DNA of 6,865 bases from Candidatus Uhrbacteria bacterium. GTDB lineage: Bacteria > Patescibacteriota > Patescibacteriia > UBA9934 > UBA11717. The stretch spans positions 6,653-13,517 of the forward strand of contig DOMJ01000012.1 in assembly GCA_003509895.1 (NCBI GenBank). The letters run 5' to 3'. The position numbers and the translations under genes were made by a program. Shown here one piece after another: positions 1 to 6,356 of this stretch (its first letter is position 1; the number at the start of each line of letters is the position of its first letter). The notes below the pieces were generated by a model. That model had not been told where the DNA came from, made no database searches, and saw only the letters and a list, made by a program, of their open reading frames with translations.

Positions 1-1082
1 CAGGATTTTTAAGTGTAACCGCCATTCTGTTGATTGTTGTGTTGTATTTGGCAACGGTACAGGCAACGATTCGCGTAAAAACGCAAGAGGAAGCCGTGTC
101 TCGAGAGTTTGTTGTGCGGATTGCGACAGAACCTCAAGCGAGTGAAGATGTTCCCGGTGCTATTTTTGTGGTCACAAAGGAAGAGTCACGCACCTTTGAA
201 GCAGAGGGAGAGGGGCAAGAAATCCCCGCAAAAGCAAACGGTATGGTGACTCTCTATAACGAGTCTGGAACCTCCCAACCACTTGTTGCAACCACGAGAT
301 TGTTAAGTGAAGACGGTGTGTTGTTTCGGATCGTGGATGGTGTAACGGTTCCCGCAAATGGGTCGGTACAAGTAGAAGTTCAGGCAGATCTAGAAGGAAA
401 GGAAGGAGAGATTGGACCATCACGGTTTACGATTCCGGGACTCAATGTAGCAAGGCAAGCCCTGATTTACGCAACCAGTGAGCAACCGATGGTGGGTGGA
501 TCTATTTTAAAGAAAGTGATCACGGTAGAAGATTTAGATAGAGCGCACGCGCAGCTTGCGGATGATCTTGAGACGGAGTTGGATGCACAGTGGCGTGAGC
601 AAATTTCCGGTCAGCTGGATGGAGTCATGGTGTTGCGTGAAGTTTTGGATAAGCGATCAGACACAGAACCCGGCAGTGAGGTTGGTACCTTTACCCTGTC
701 CACGATTATCAAATATACTGGCATCTACTACGATTCCAAACGTCTACAACAGATCGCTGCCCTTAAGTTGCAGGAGCATGTTCCAAGTGGACAGGTGCTC
801 ACTCGCGTAGATGAAGAGGGTATGGTGATTACCTACAATAGACATGATGGAGAAAATGGCACAGCACACTTTGATGTTCTTATTCCCGGTGTTGCTGTGT
901 TAAAAGCAACCGCGGACGTATTGGACAAAGAGAATCTGATTGGACTCACGGCAGCAGAAGCGGAGTCGTTTTTAGAGAAGAATGAAACGATTCGCGACGC
1001 GCAGGTGGAGCTGAAACCATTTTGGGTACATAAGATTCCCAAACTTATTGATCACATCACGATCGATATTTTGCAGGAGTAG
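1..1082 (+). CDS. Baseplate-J-like membrane-anchored protein, 5' end outside window
   Basis: The reading frame is open from the first bases, so the true start lies upstream and the TTG at 30 should not be taken as the start. The first visible residues (GFLSVTAILLIVVLYLATV) form one strong transmembrane helix, followed by a basic, polar stretch. This fits a single-pass protein with most of its chain outside the membrane. The next part has the look of the baseplate-J/gp47-like proteins common in CPR genomes: a segment with NGMVTLYNES, then LVATTRLLSEDGVLFR, then VTVPANGSVQVEV, then EIGPSRFTIPGL. A later part (about 500-1082) has an amphipathic helix and mixed alpha/beta sequence with no motif I recognise. 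In phages the fold helps build the tail baseplate; its job in CPR cells is not known to me. It ends in TAG 2 bases before the Nudix start, so the two are probably cotranscribed. The family call comes from sequence pattern only. Confidence 0.7.
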   Translation, partial: GFLSVTAILLIVVLYLATVQATIRVKTQEEAVSREFVVRIATEPQASEDVPGAIFVVTKEESRTFEAEGEGQEIPAKANGMVTLYNESGTSQPLVATTRLLSEDGVLFRIVDGVTVPANGSVQVEVQADLEGKEGEIGPSRFTIPGLNVARQALIYATSEQPMVGGSILKKVITVEDLDRAHAQLADDLETELDAQWREQISGQLDGVMVLREVLDKRSDTEPGSEVGTFTLSTIIKYTGIYYDSKRLQQIAALKLQEHVPSGQVLTRVDEEGMVITYNRHDGENGTAHFDVLIPGVAVLKATADVLDKENLIGLTAAEAESFLEKNETIRDAQVELKPFWVHKIPKLIDHITIDILQE

Positions 1083-1084
1083 GT

Positions 1085-1507
1085 ATGCCTGACGAGTATC
1101 AATCCTTCCGTGTGGGGGTGAATACGTTTGTTGTACGAGATAATCGATTACTTTTAGGAAAACGAAAAAACGTATATAGGAGTGGAACATGGGCATTGCC
1201 GGGTGGTCATTTGGAGCCGGGAGAGCGATTAGAAGATGCGGCCGCGCGTGAGTTATTGGAGGAAACGGGTTTAGTGGGTAAGGAATGGATGTTCGCCAAC
1301 ATAGTGAATGATCGAAGATCAACCCAACACTATATACAGATTGGATTTGTGGCTCAACATACGATTGGTGAGCCGTTTGTGTGTGAGCCGGATAGATGTG
1401 AGGCATGGAAATGGTTTTCGCTCGATGCTCTGCCATCCGAAATCTTTCCACCGCATATTGTGCAGATTCAATTGTTTAGAGAGAAGAAAACGTTAGGTGA
1501 TGATTAA
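1085..1507 (+). CDS. Nudix hydrolase, NUDT15/MutT-like
   Basis: This 140-residue protein is the usual size for a single-domain Nudix hydrolase, an enzyme that cleaves nucleoside diphosphates linked to another group using Mg2+. The complete Nudix box spans residues 41-63 (GHLEPGE, seven residues, then RELLEETGL), matching GX5EX7REUXEEXGU with the metal-binding glutamates E56, E59 and E60 present. The lead-in GKRKN...SGTWALPGG resembles the NUDT15/MTH2-like and MutT-like group, which act on oxidised or non-canonical dNTPs; substrate cannot be settled by sight. The protein has no signal peptide or membrane segment, so it should be cytosolic. The start ATG is fixed by AGGAG at 1075-1079, 5 bases upstream and overlapping the stop region of the preceding gene, so translational coupling is likely. 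It is the last gene before the terminator at 1534-1560. Confidence 0.93.
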   Translation: MPDEYQSFRVGVNTFVVRDNRLLLGKRKNVYRSGTWALPGGHLEPGERLEDAAARELLEETGLVGKEWMFANIVNDRRSTQHYIQIGFVAQHTIGEPFVCEPDRCEAWKWFSLDALPSEIFPPHIVQIQLFREKKTLGDD

Positions 1508-1533
1508 AGCGACAACAAATACATAAAAACACG

Positions 1534-1560
1534 CAGCCCCGAACCAGTTGGTCGGGGCTG
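1534..1560. terminator. Bidirectional intrinsic terminator between convergent genes
   Basis: A perfect 9-bp stem (cagccccga 1534-1542 with tcggggctg 1552-1560) has a 9-base loop that can close further. Read on the minus strand, it is followed after four bases by five T residues (complement of A 1525-1529), which suits the end of the lytic transglycosylase transcript. Read on the plus strand, the only T run (TTTT 1567-1570) is seven bases beyond the stem, so it is probably weaker for the Nudix transcript. Confidence 0.8.
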
Positions 1561-1573
1561 ACGTCGTTTTGGA

Positions 1574-1600
1574 TTTCTGCACTTGAAACGTGTGCAGAGA
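1574..1600 (-). other. Hairpin in 3' UTR of the lytic transglycosylase gene
   Basis: Complementary arms tctgcac (1576-1582) and gtgcaga (1592-1598) form a 7-bp stem with a 9-base loop, between the stop codon at 1629 and the terminator. No T run follows it on the minus strand, so it is not a terminator itself. It may only protect the transcript's 3' end, or be chance. Confidence 0.3.
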
Positions 1601-1628
1601 CGTGTGCCCTCTACCTTGGGAGGGAGAG

Positions 1629-2624
1629 CTATTTTGTCCCGTCGTTGCGGGGGTCCCATCCGGGGATATCCTCGGGCTGGACTCGGTCCAGCCTCACGAG
1701 AGGCTTCCCGTCTACCAGACGCTTCATCATGAGCGCCGTGGCCAGGACCCGCGGGACGTAAATCCGCGGCTTGTACCGCGTGTTCAGGGCGAGCCACGGA
1801 CGCATGTCCGTGACGGTGGGCAGGGGCCGCCCACGCCGCCAGCCGGCCTCGCGCGCGTCTCGGCGCACGCCACCAACTCCCTCGTTGTAAGCGAGGAATC
1901 CGTGCGGACGACTGCCGAGCCTGCGCTCGTAGTCGTCCAGGACCATGATCCCCACGAGCATGTTGTGCTCGGGGTTGGTCTTGTGCTCCATCGCCGTCAT
2001 TGGCAGATGGAGCATGACGGCGGCCGGCCGCACGTGCCGGCTCACGCTGATGTTGGTGAGCTGCATCCAGCCGCGACCGCCCATGCGGTCCTTGGCGGCC
2101 ATGTTGCAGCCCTCACTTTCATGCAGGGCGATGCCTGCAATGAGAGCGGCCGGGTAGAGCGTCATGCTCTCGGCCCGGCGGAACATCTCCATCTGCTGGA
2201 GGCAGCGCTCCGCGCCGGTCCTCCACGCCCCGTTTCCCACGTACGTGTTGTATTCCTCCAGTACGTGGGGGAGGATGTCTTTGTTAAATCCGCGGAGCTT
2301 GCTACGCTCCGCCCGCACCACGGTCACGTGACGCGGCTCAGCCGGGTTGATCACGGGGACGCGGATGTCCTCCATGGTGTCGCCCGACCAGTTGATGATC
2401 CTGGGCGTGGCCAAGATCAGGACGCCGGCCACCATCGCCCATGCGGCGCCGGCGATCATGCCGCGCCGGAAGTCCGAAGACCTCCGCGCGGCGTTGTAGG
2501 TGGCGACGACCGTGTGGGACCAGACCCACGCAGCCACCAAACAGAGGCCGCGCCAGAGGCGCACGGCCAGCCAGACAAACCCTGCGAGCAGGGCGTTGCC
2601 GGCCTTGGCAAGGATGTTCTTCAT
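1629..2624 (-). CDS. Membrane-anchored lytic transglycosylase (SLT-like), GC-rich
   Basis: This 331-residue protein is predicted to cut the glycan strands of peptidoglycan, leaving 1,6-anhydro-MurNAc ends. The N terminus has two hydrophobic segments (about residues 10-36 and 55-74). The catalytic domain follows, about 150-305. Its marks are ALHES with the likely catalytic E169, GWMQL at 185-189 (usual form GLMQ), NPEHNMLVGI at 217-226, AYNEG at 245-249, and YVPRVLA at 289-295, in the order seen in Slt/MltC-like enzymes. I chose the ATG at 2624 because AGAGGAG (2637-2631) lies 6 bases before it; an in-frame ATG at 2675 lacks such a site and would add a charged, implausible leader. Base composition is far from its neighbours: bases 1801-1860 are 80% GC, against 48% in a 60-base stretch of thrS. 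It is transcribed alone, convergent to the Nudix gene. A role in wall growth, secretion or attack on other cells cannot be told from sequence. Confidence 0.85.
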   Translation of the reverse strand: MKNILAKAGNALLAGFVWLAVRLWRGLCLVAAWVWSHTVVATYNAARRSSDFRRGMIAGAAWAMVAGVLILATPRIINWSGDTMEDIRVPVINPAEPRHVTVVRAERSKLRGFNKDILPHVLEEYNTYVGNGAWRTGAERCLQQMEMFRRAESMTLYPAALIAGIALHESEGCNMAAKDRMGGRGWMQLTNISVSRHVRPAAVMLHLPMTAMEHKTNPEHNMLVGIMVLDDYERRLGSRPHGFLAYNEGVGGVRRDAREAGWRRGRPLPTVTDMRPWLALNTRYKPRIYVPRVLATALMMKRLVDGKPLVRLDRVQPEDIPGWDPRNDGTK

Positions 2625-2638
2625 CTCAAACTCCTCTC

Positions 2639-2654
2639 TGTCGCGCGTGCGACA
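2639..2654 (-). other. Hairpin abutting the ribosome-binding site
   Basis: A 6-bp perfect stem (tgtcgc 2639-2644 with gcgaca 2649-2654) with a 4-base loop lies only one base upstream of the AGAGGAG site (2637-2631) in the minus-strand transcript. A second small stem (gcaat 2668-2672 with attgc 2678-2682) sits just before it. The pair could set translation efficiency, but no known regulatory RNA family is recognised. Confidence 0.4.
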
Positions 2655-2754
2655 CGGTGATGGATCCGCAATCAACTATTGCAGCTCCCGAACAAGCGTA
2701 TTTCCAAGGAAACACACTCATTCCGGGACTGTAATAAAGAAATTGGAACAGTTG

Positions 2755-2783
2755 TCTATACCACAAAAAACCCGTATTGTCAA
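2755..2783 (-). promoter_or_regulatory. Sigma70-type promoter of the lytic transglycosylase gene
   Basis: On the minus strand there is a perfect -35 TTGACA (complement of 2778-2783), exactly 17 bases, then -10 TATAGA (complement of 2755-2760). Predicted transcription begins near 2748, giving a leader of about 125 bases before the ATG at 2624. It is the best -35/-10 match seen in the window. It lies back to back with the thrS promoter, with about 106 bases between the two -35 elements. Confidence 0.75.
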
Positions 2784-2889
2784 GGATAAAGCGTAAAGTA
2801 GGCTAATAAAGAGAGACAAAGTATGGTTATTGAGCACAGATGAAGAAAGGGTGTAGTGGAATAACCGTCGATAAAATCAAACAAATGAT

Positions 2890-2918
2890 TTGCAACACAT
2901 CTCTACCTTTGCTATCCT
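2890..2918 (+). promoter_or_regulatory. thrS: Promoter of the thrS T-box leader
   Basis: -35 TTGCAA (2890-2895), a 17-base spacer, and -10 TATCCT (2913-2918) preceded by TGC, an extended -10. Both hexamers match consensus at 4 of 6 bases. Predicted start is near 2925, only a few bases before the first strand of T-box stem I, which independently supports the call. Bases 2784-2889, between this and the divergent promoter, hold no gene; I saw only an A/T-rich stretch with a loose inverted repeat (ggttatt 2825-2831, aataacc 2862-2868) of doubtful meaning. Confidence 0.65.
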
Positions 2919-2930
2919 GTTTCTATCGAT

Positions 2931-3125
2931 GACGAAGAAAGACACACTTATTGAATCTCTGCGTCCAAGAGAGGGAAGTCGCGGCTGAAAGCTTCCCACG
3001 CAGGTTAAATGGAGTACCACTTTCCGAGTCGATGGTTAAAGCGAGCGGTTGTAGTCGACAAACGGCTGCAATAATTCGGGTGGAACCGCCCCAGTTTGCT
3101 TCTAGAAAGCAGACGAGGGTCCCGA
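2931..3125 (+). promoter_or_regulatory. T-box riboswitch, threonine specifier ACC
   Basis: The leader has the parts of a T-box, an RNA that binds tRNA and switches gene expression on when the tRNA is uncharged. Stem I begins with gac/gtc (2931-2933, 3028-3030) and gaaa/tttc (2937-2940, 3021-3024). It continues with ctgcg/cgcag (2959-2963, 2999-3003), an AGAGAG motif (2968-2973), and a distal hairpin gggaag/cttccc (2973-2978, 2992-2997) whose loop holds GGCTGA. The specifier is ACC at 3016-3018, followed by the expected purine A3019. It codes threonine, matching the downstream thrS. The T-box sequence AATTCGGGTGGAACCGC is at 3073-3089. The antiterminator folds as tcggg/cccga (3076-3080, 3121-3125), with the seven-base bulge TGGAACC (3081-3087) for the tRNA acceptor end. 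It then closes with gccc/gggt (3088-3091, 3117-3120) and gtttgctt/aagcagac (3094-3101, 3107-3114). Confidence 0.9.
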
Positions 3126-3127
3126 TT

Positions 3128-3155
3128 CTTCACAGTAATGTGGAGTTTTATTTTT
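3128..3155 (+). terminator. Candidate leader terminator after the T-box
   Basis: Arms cttcaca (3128-3134) and tgtggag (3139-3145) form a 7-bp stem with one U-G pair around a GTAA loop. TTTTATTTTT (3146-3155) follows directly, as in an intrinsic terminator. It starts just after the antiterminator and does not overlap it, so the usual either/or choice is not evident. The stem is modest, with three G-C pairs. It may instead be a fixed pause or attenuator. Confidence 0.45.
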
Positions 3156-3171
3156 CACACACGGACTCTCT

Positions 3172-4923
3172 ATGAGGGATCAAAATCACTTGGACGCTCT
3201 ACGACATTCGGCAGCTCACTTGTTGGCTGCGGCGGTTATGGAACTCTACCCGGGGACGAAACGCACCATTGGCCCATCTATTGAGAATGGATTTTATTAT
3301 GATTTTGAATTTGCAGAGCCGATTGCAGACGCAGACCTCAAAAAAATTGAGAAGCAAATGAAAAAAATCATTCATACATGGGGAGAGGGATTTGTGCACA
3401 GAGAGGTAACGCCGGACGAGGCACGCAGAGAATATGCAGACAATCCATACAAGCTTGAGTTGATTGATCAATTTGCCCGTGAAGGACAGAATCTCACGTT
3501 TTATAAGTCAGGCAGCTACGAGGATTTGTGTCGTGGTGGGCATTGTGAGCATCCAAAGGAGGAGTTGAAGTATTTTAAGCTTATGTCGCTTGCGGGTGCG
3601 TATTGGCGAGGGGATGAGAAGAATGCCATGCTTACACGTATTTATGGCACGGCGTTTTCCACACAAGCGGAACTGGACGCCTACCTGCATATGCTTGAGG
3701 AGGCAAAAAAACGAGATCACAGAAAGCTTGGAAAAGAGTTGGGGCTGTTTGCCTTTTCTGATCTCGTGGGGCCCGGTCTCCCCTTATTTACGCCAAAAGG
3801 AGCAACGATTCGCCGTTTGTTGGAAGAATACGTATGGGATTTGATGCGTCCATTTGGGTACGAGCGCGTGGATATTCCTCACATGGCCAAGGCGGACTTG
3901 TATAAAACAAGCGGTCATTGGGACAAGTTTACGGACGATATTTTCCATGTGAGCAGTAAAAAATCGGACGAGCAGTTTGTCATGAAGCCGATGAACTGCC
4001 CGCATCACACGCAGATTTACGCAAGCGAACAGAGATCCTACAGAGATCTTCCTCTCCGATTTTCCGAGGTTACCAAAGTGTACAGGGACGAGAACACGGG
4101 GCAGTTACAAGGGTTGTCTCGCGTGCGATCCATTACACAGGATGATGCACACGTGTTTTGCCGCATAGATCAAGTTAAAGATGAGGCGCGAGCCATTTAT
4201 CAGATCGTTCAAGCGTTCTATAAAACATTCAACATGCCATTGGACGCGCGATTGTCCTTGTCCGATCCAGGCCAGCCGGATAAGTACCTCGGCGAGCGAT
4301 CCGTTTGGGAGACATCGGAGGGGATGTTGCGAGAGCTTTTACAGGAGTTTGGTGTGGCATTTGAAGAGGTACAAGGTGAGGCTGCGTTTTATGGTCCTAA
4401 AATTGACTTTGTTGCTAAGGATGCGATTGGCCGTCCGTGGCAGTTGGCAACGATTCAGTTAGACTTTAATTTGCCGGAGCGATTTCAACTTGAGTACGTT
4501 GATGAACACGGAGAAAAGGTGCGACCCGTTATGGTGCATCGGGCGATTTCCGGTTCTTTGGAACGGTTTATGGGAGTGCTTATTGAGCATTACGCGGGGG
4601 CATTCCCGTTGTGGATTGCGCCCGTGCAAGTGCGCGTGGCAAGTGTAAGTGAGGCGCATAAAGATGCGGTCAGTCAGCTTGTGCAGGATCTGAAAGCGGC
4701 AGGCGTGCGTGCCGAGGCAGACGTGTCCGATGCCACAGTGGGAGCCAAGATTCGTAACGCCTCCAAGATAAAGATTCCCTATACGATTATTTTTGGAGAC
4801 AAAGAATTGAGTGGTGAGCCCTTGAAGATTCGCGCGTTTGGGTCAGACGACGAGCAGACCATTACTCAAGCGGATTTTGCCACGCATATTCTTGCAACAT
4901 CTACAAAGCAGCGCGGAGTGTAA
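3172..4923 (+). CDS. thrS: Threonyl-tRNA synthetase lacking the TGS domain
   Basis: This 583-residue enzyme joins threonine to tRNA-Thr. It is about 60 residues shorter than the 642-residue E. coli enzyme, because the N-terminal TGS domain is absent and the protein starts straight at the editing domain. Editing-site residues are present: HSAAH (H12, H16) and CRGGH (C120, H124), which remove wrongly attached serine. The class II catalytic core follows: MNCPHH with zinc ligand C276; motif 2 around TKVYRDE and GLSRVRSITQDDAH with R319 and zinc ligand H327; and motif 3 VHRAISGSLERFMGVLIEHY with zinc ligand H456. The anticodon-binding domain runs from WIAPVQV (about 481) to the end. An in-frame stop at 3136 and lack of any other start make ATG 3172 the only choice, yet no Shine-Dalgarno sequence precedes it. 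Expression should respond to uncharged tRNA-Thr through the T-box leader. Confidence 0.97.
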   Translation: MRDQNHLDALRHSAAHLLAAAVMELYPGTKRTIGPSIENGFYYDFEFAEPIADADLKKIEKQMKKIIHTWGEGFVHREVTPDEARREYADNPYKLELIDQFAREGQNLTFYKSGSYEDLCRGGHCEHPKEELKYFKLMSLAGAYWRGDEKNAMLTRIYGTAFSTQAELDAYLHMLEEAKKRDHRKLGKELGLFAFSDLVGPGLPLFTPKGATIRRLLEEYVWDLMRPFGYERVDIPHMAKADLYKTSGHWDKFTDDIFHVSSKKSDEQFVMKPMNCPHHTQIYASEQRSYRDLPLRFSEVTKVYRDENTGQLQGLSRVRSITQDDAHVFCRIDQVKDEARAIYQIVQAFYKTFNMPLDARLSLSDPGQPDKYLGERSVWETSEGMLRELLQEFGVAFEEVQGEAAFYGPKIDFVAKDAIGRPWQLATIQLDFNLPERFQLEYVDEHGEKVRPVMVHRAISGSLERFMGVLIEHYAGAFPLWIAPVQVRVASVSEAHKDAVSQLVQDLKAAGVRAEADVSDATVGAKIRNASKIKIPYTIIFGDKELSGEPLKIRAFGSDDEQTITQADFATHILATSTKQRGV

Positions 4924-4973
4924 GAGATGAGAGTTGGAGGAGTTGTGGTGAATAAAAGAATGAGCACAGAACC

Positions 4974-4997
4974 AAAAACCCGCGTGTGCGGGTTTTT
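4974..4997. terminator. Strong bidirectional intrinsic terminator
   Basis: A perfect 10-bp inverted repeat (aaaaacccgc 4974-4983, gcgggttttt 4988-4997) has a 4-base GTGT loop, a G/C-rich core and T runs at both ends. It serves both thrS (stop at 4923) and the convergent gene ending at 5016. Confidence 0.93.
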
Positions 4998-5015
4998 GCG
5001 TTATAAACGGCTCAA

Positions 5016-6236
5016 CTACTGAACATTGTTCTTGAGGAAGTTGGCAAATCCCATGGTGAGATTTTTGCCATCCTCTCGTTGCAAGTAGACGGTTGGCTTT
5101 CCCGAGCTATTCTTGCGAACGGCCTTAATGGTCATTGCTCCCTCCATTGCTTTTCCACGCCCATCTTTTACTCCGTCTAGTATCTTACCAACAAGGTCAC
5201 TGTTCCAATCCACAAATCCTTCCTCCTCCTCCAGCATGTCAAAGGCGACTTCCGGTGAAACAGAGTCATTTGCAATGCCTTCCAGAATGGAACGAATTCC
5301 TTCCGGAGCATAGTCAACCAGTCTCTGCGCTGTGGTGACTTCCTCCAGATCCTCAGGGGATAGGATGTTCTCCTCCTCTGTGAGAGCGGGCATCTCTTGC
5401 GTTTGTGCAAGCTCTTCCGGAGTTAACTCTGGAGTTTCCTCCACACGTCTTGTACGTCCACCGGAGCGAGCAGCCGCCACCTCGTAGGATGCCCCTCGAA
5501 CCTGAGAGGTTTCCGGTGAGGTTGCTGTTGTACGATCAGCAAGTCGTTCTCCTGCCGCGCCCGTAAGTGCTGCGAGCGCGTTATAGGCCTCGCTCAAATT
5601 GTTTTCCATTCTGGCAAGGTTTCCCTGTGCCTCTCGCAACTCACGACGCTTGGCTCCACTAAACAATCGTCCAATAAAACTGGATTGTGATTGAACGGCT
5701 TCCAGGTCTGTGCGCGCACGATTCATATCCTCTCCGGTCATGGTGAGGATTGTGCCAAGCTCCGGATTTGCAGAAACAAGATTTTTCCAATCTCGTGGGT
5801 TTTGTTCAATAAGTCCTCTGACCGTGTTAATTTGTCCATCGTAGTCTGCAATAACAGATTGCATTTCTGCCATTTCTGCACGTTGTTCTGGGGAGGTTGA
5901 TCCGAATCCCTTTACATCCATTTCCCCAACACGTTGACGTGCGGCACGGTCTTGCGTTTTGGCTTCTATCCCGCGACCTGGTCGTGGGGTTTCATGACCT
6001 TTTGGAATATGAGATGGATCGGCTTCCGCCATAGCAAGAGCCTCTTGTTTTGCGGCCGCTTTTGCTGCGGCAATATCTGCGTCTAACGCTTCGGCCTCAG
6101 GTAGATCGGTCAGGGCATCCGCAGGTGGGTAAACCGTTTTTTGCTCCAGTTGTGTGATTTTTTTTGCCTTTTCTCGTGCGGCAGAAATATCGGCCCCGTC
6201 TGGAATTCCGGGTGCGCCTTCTCCTCGTGGTGCCAT
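5016..6236 (-). CDS. Hypothetical protein, helical and acidic, 406 residues
   Basis: I do not recognise this protein. It has no signal peptide, membrane segment or cysteine, so it looks cytosolic. Predicted by eye: an Ala/Glu/Lys-rich helical N-terminal part (about 18-73); a Pro/Gly-rich break (about 74-90); and a long, probably coiled-coil helical region (about 115-222), with heptad-like stretches around RRELREAQGNLARMENNL. A low-complexity Glu/Pro/Thr linker rich in PELTPEE-type repeats (about 255-300) follows. The C-terminal domain of about 105 residues (300-406) has RSILEGIANDSVSPEVAFDML and a basic end with TVYLQREDGKNLTMGFANFL. The overall plan of coiled coil, flexible acidic linker and small end domain suits a scaffold or adaptor, but that is a guess. 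Codon use matches the native genes. The start ATG at 6236 has no Shine-Dalgarno sequence; the predicted leader is only about 11 bases. It is transcribed alone and convergent to thrS. Confidence 0.85.
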   Translation of the reverse strand: MAPRGEGAPGIPDGADISAAREKAKKITQLEQKTVYPPADALTDLPEAEALDADIAAAKAAAKQEALAMAEADPSHIPKGHETPRPGRGIEAKTQDRAARQRVGEMDVKGFGSTSPEQRAEMAEMQSVIADYDGQINTVRGLIEQNPRDWKNLVSANPELGTILTMTGEDMNRARTDLEAVQSQSSFIGRLFSGAKRRELREAQGNLARMENNLSEAYNALAALTGAAGERLADRTTATSPETSQVRGASYEVAAARSGGRTRRVEETPELTPEELAQTQEMPALTEEENILSPEDLEEVTTAQRLVDYAPEGIRSILEGIANDSVSPEVAFDMLEEEEGFVDWNSDLVGKILDGVKDGRGKAMEGAMTIKAVRKNSSGKPTVYLQREDGKNLTMGFANFLKNNVQ

Positions 6237-6253
6237 AATGAGTGGATTTAGTG

Positions 6254-6282
6254 AATATAATAAGGAATAGGTCTATTTTAAT
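6254..6282 (-). promoter_or_regulatory. Weak candidate promoter of the 406-residue protein gene
   Basis: On the minus strand, -10 TATATT (complement of 6254-6259, 5 of 6 consensus) has a poor -35 ATTAAA (complement of 6277-6282) at 17 bases. A start near 6247 would leave a leader of about 11 bases with no ribosome-binding site. The region is A/T-rich, so chance matches are likely. Confidence 0.35.
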
Positions 6283-6305
6283 GGAATAAGTTCAACCTGT
6301 ACAGC

Positions 6306-6334
6306 TTGACAGGGGATAGATTCTGTGGTTATCT
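6306..6334 (+). promoter_or_regulatory. Promoter of the second GC-rich gene
   Basis: A perfect -35 TTGACA lies at 6306-6311. The -10 is poor: TTATCT (6329-6334) at 17 bases or TATCTG (6330-6335) at 18. Transcription would begin near 6341, just before the ribosome-binding site. The perfect -35 echoes that of the other GC-rich gene. Confidence 0.5.
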
Positions 6335-6345
6335 GTGAGAAGGAA

Positions 6346-6351
6346 AGGAGG
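6346..6351 (+). promoter_or_regulatory. Very strong ribosome-binding site
   Basis: A full AGGAGG lies 5 bases before the ATG at 6357 and fixes that start. It contrasts with the absent or weak sites of thrS, miaA and the 406-residue protein gene. Confidence 0.9.
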
Positions 6352-6356
6352 CGATC

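Noticed and set aside
1590..2660. A 356-codon open frame on the plus strand, antisense to the lytic transglycosylase
   Set aside because: Its translation is rich in His, Arg, Pro and Val with no motif, as expected when high GC removes stops from the opposite strand; the minus-strand protein carries a clear catalytic domain and ribosome-binding site.
2625..2675. Longer start for the lytic transglycosylase at ATG 2675
   Set aside because: It adds 17 charged residues before the membrane segment, has no ribosome-binding site, and its codons are formed by the hairpin and ribosome-binding site that serve the ATG at 2624.
1525..2790. Insertion sequence or transposon carrying the GC-rich gene
   Set aside because: No transposase, terminal inverted repeats or target duplication could be found at the composition borders.
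2825..2868. Inverted repeat ggttatt / aataacc between the divergent promoters as an operator
   Set aside because: The arms are 7 bases, A/T-rich and 30 bases apart in an A/T-rich region; this is readily expected by chance and matches no operator I know.
2951..3175. A 74-codon plus-strand frame across the thrS leader
   Set aside because: It lies entirely in the T-box structure, whose conserved RNA motifs explain the sequence; no ribosome-binding site precedes it.
4948..5021. Small 24-codon frame starting GTG, preceded by GGAGGAG, running through the terminator after thrS
   Set aside because: Most of it is the terminator hairpin itself, and its stop overlaps the end of the convergent gene; the GGAGG looks like chance in a G-rich stretch. 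It is curious that it also reads through a terminator.
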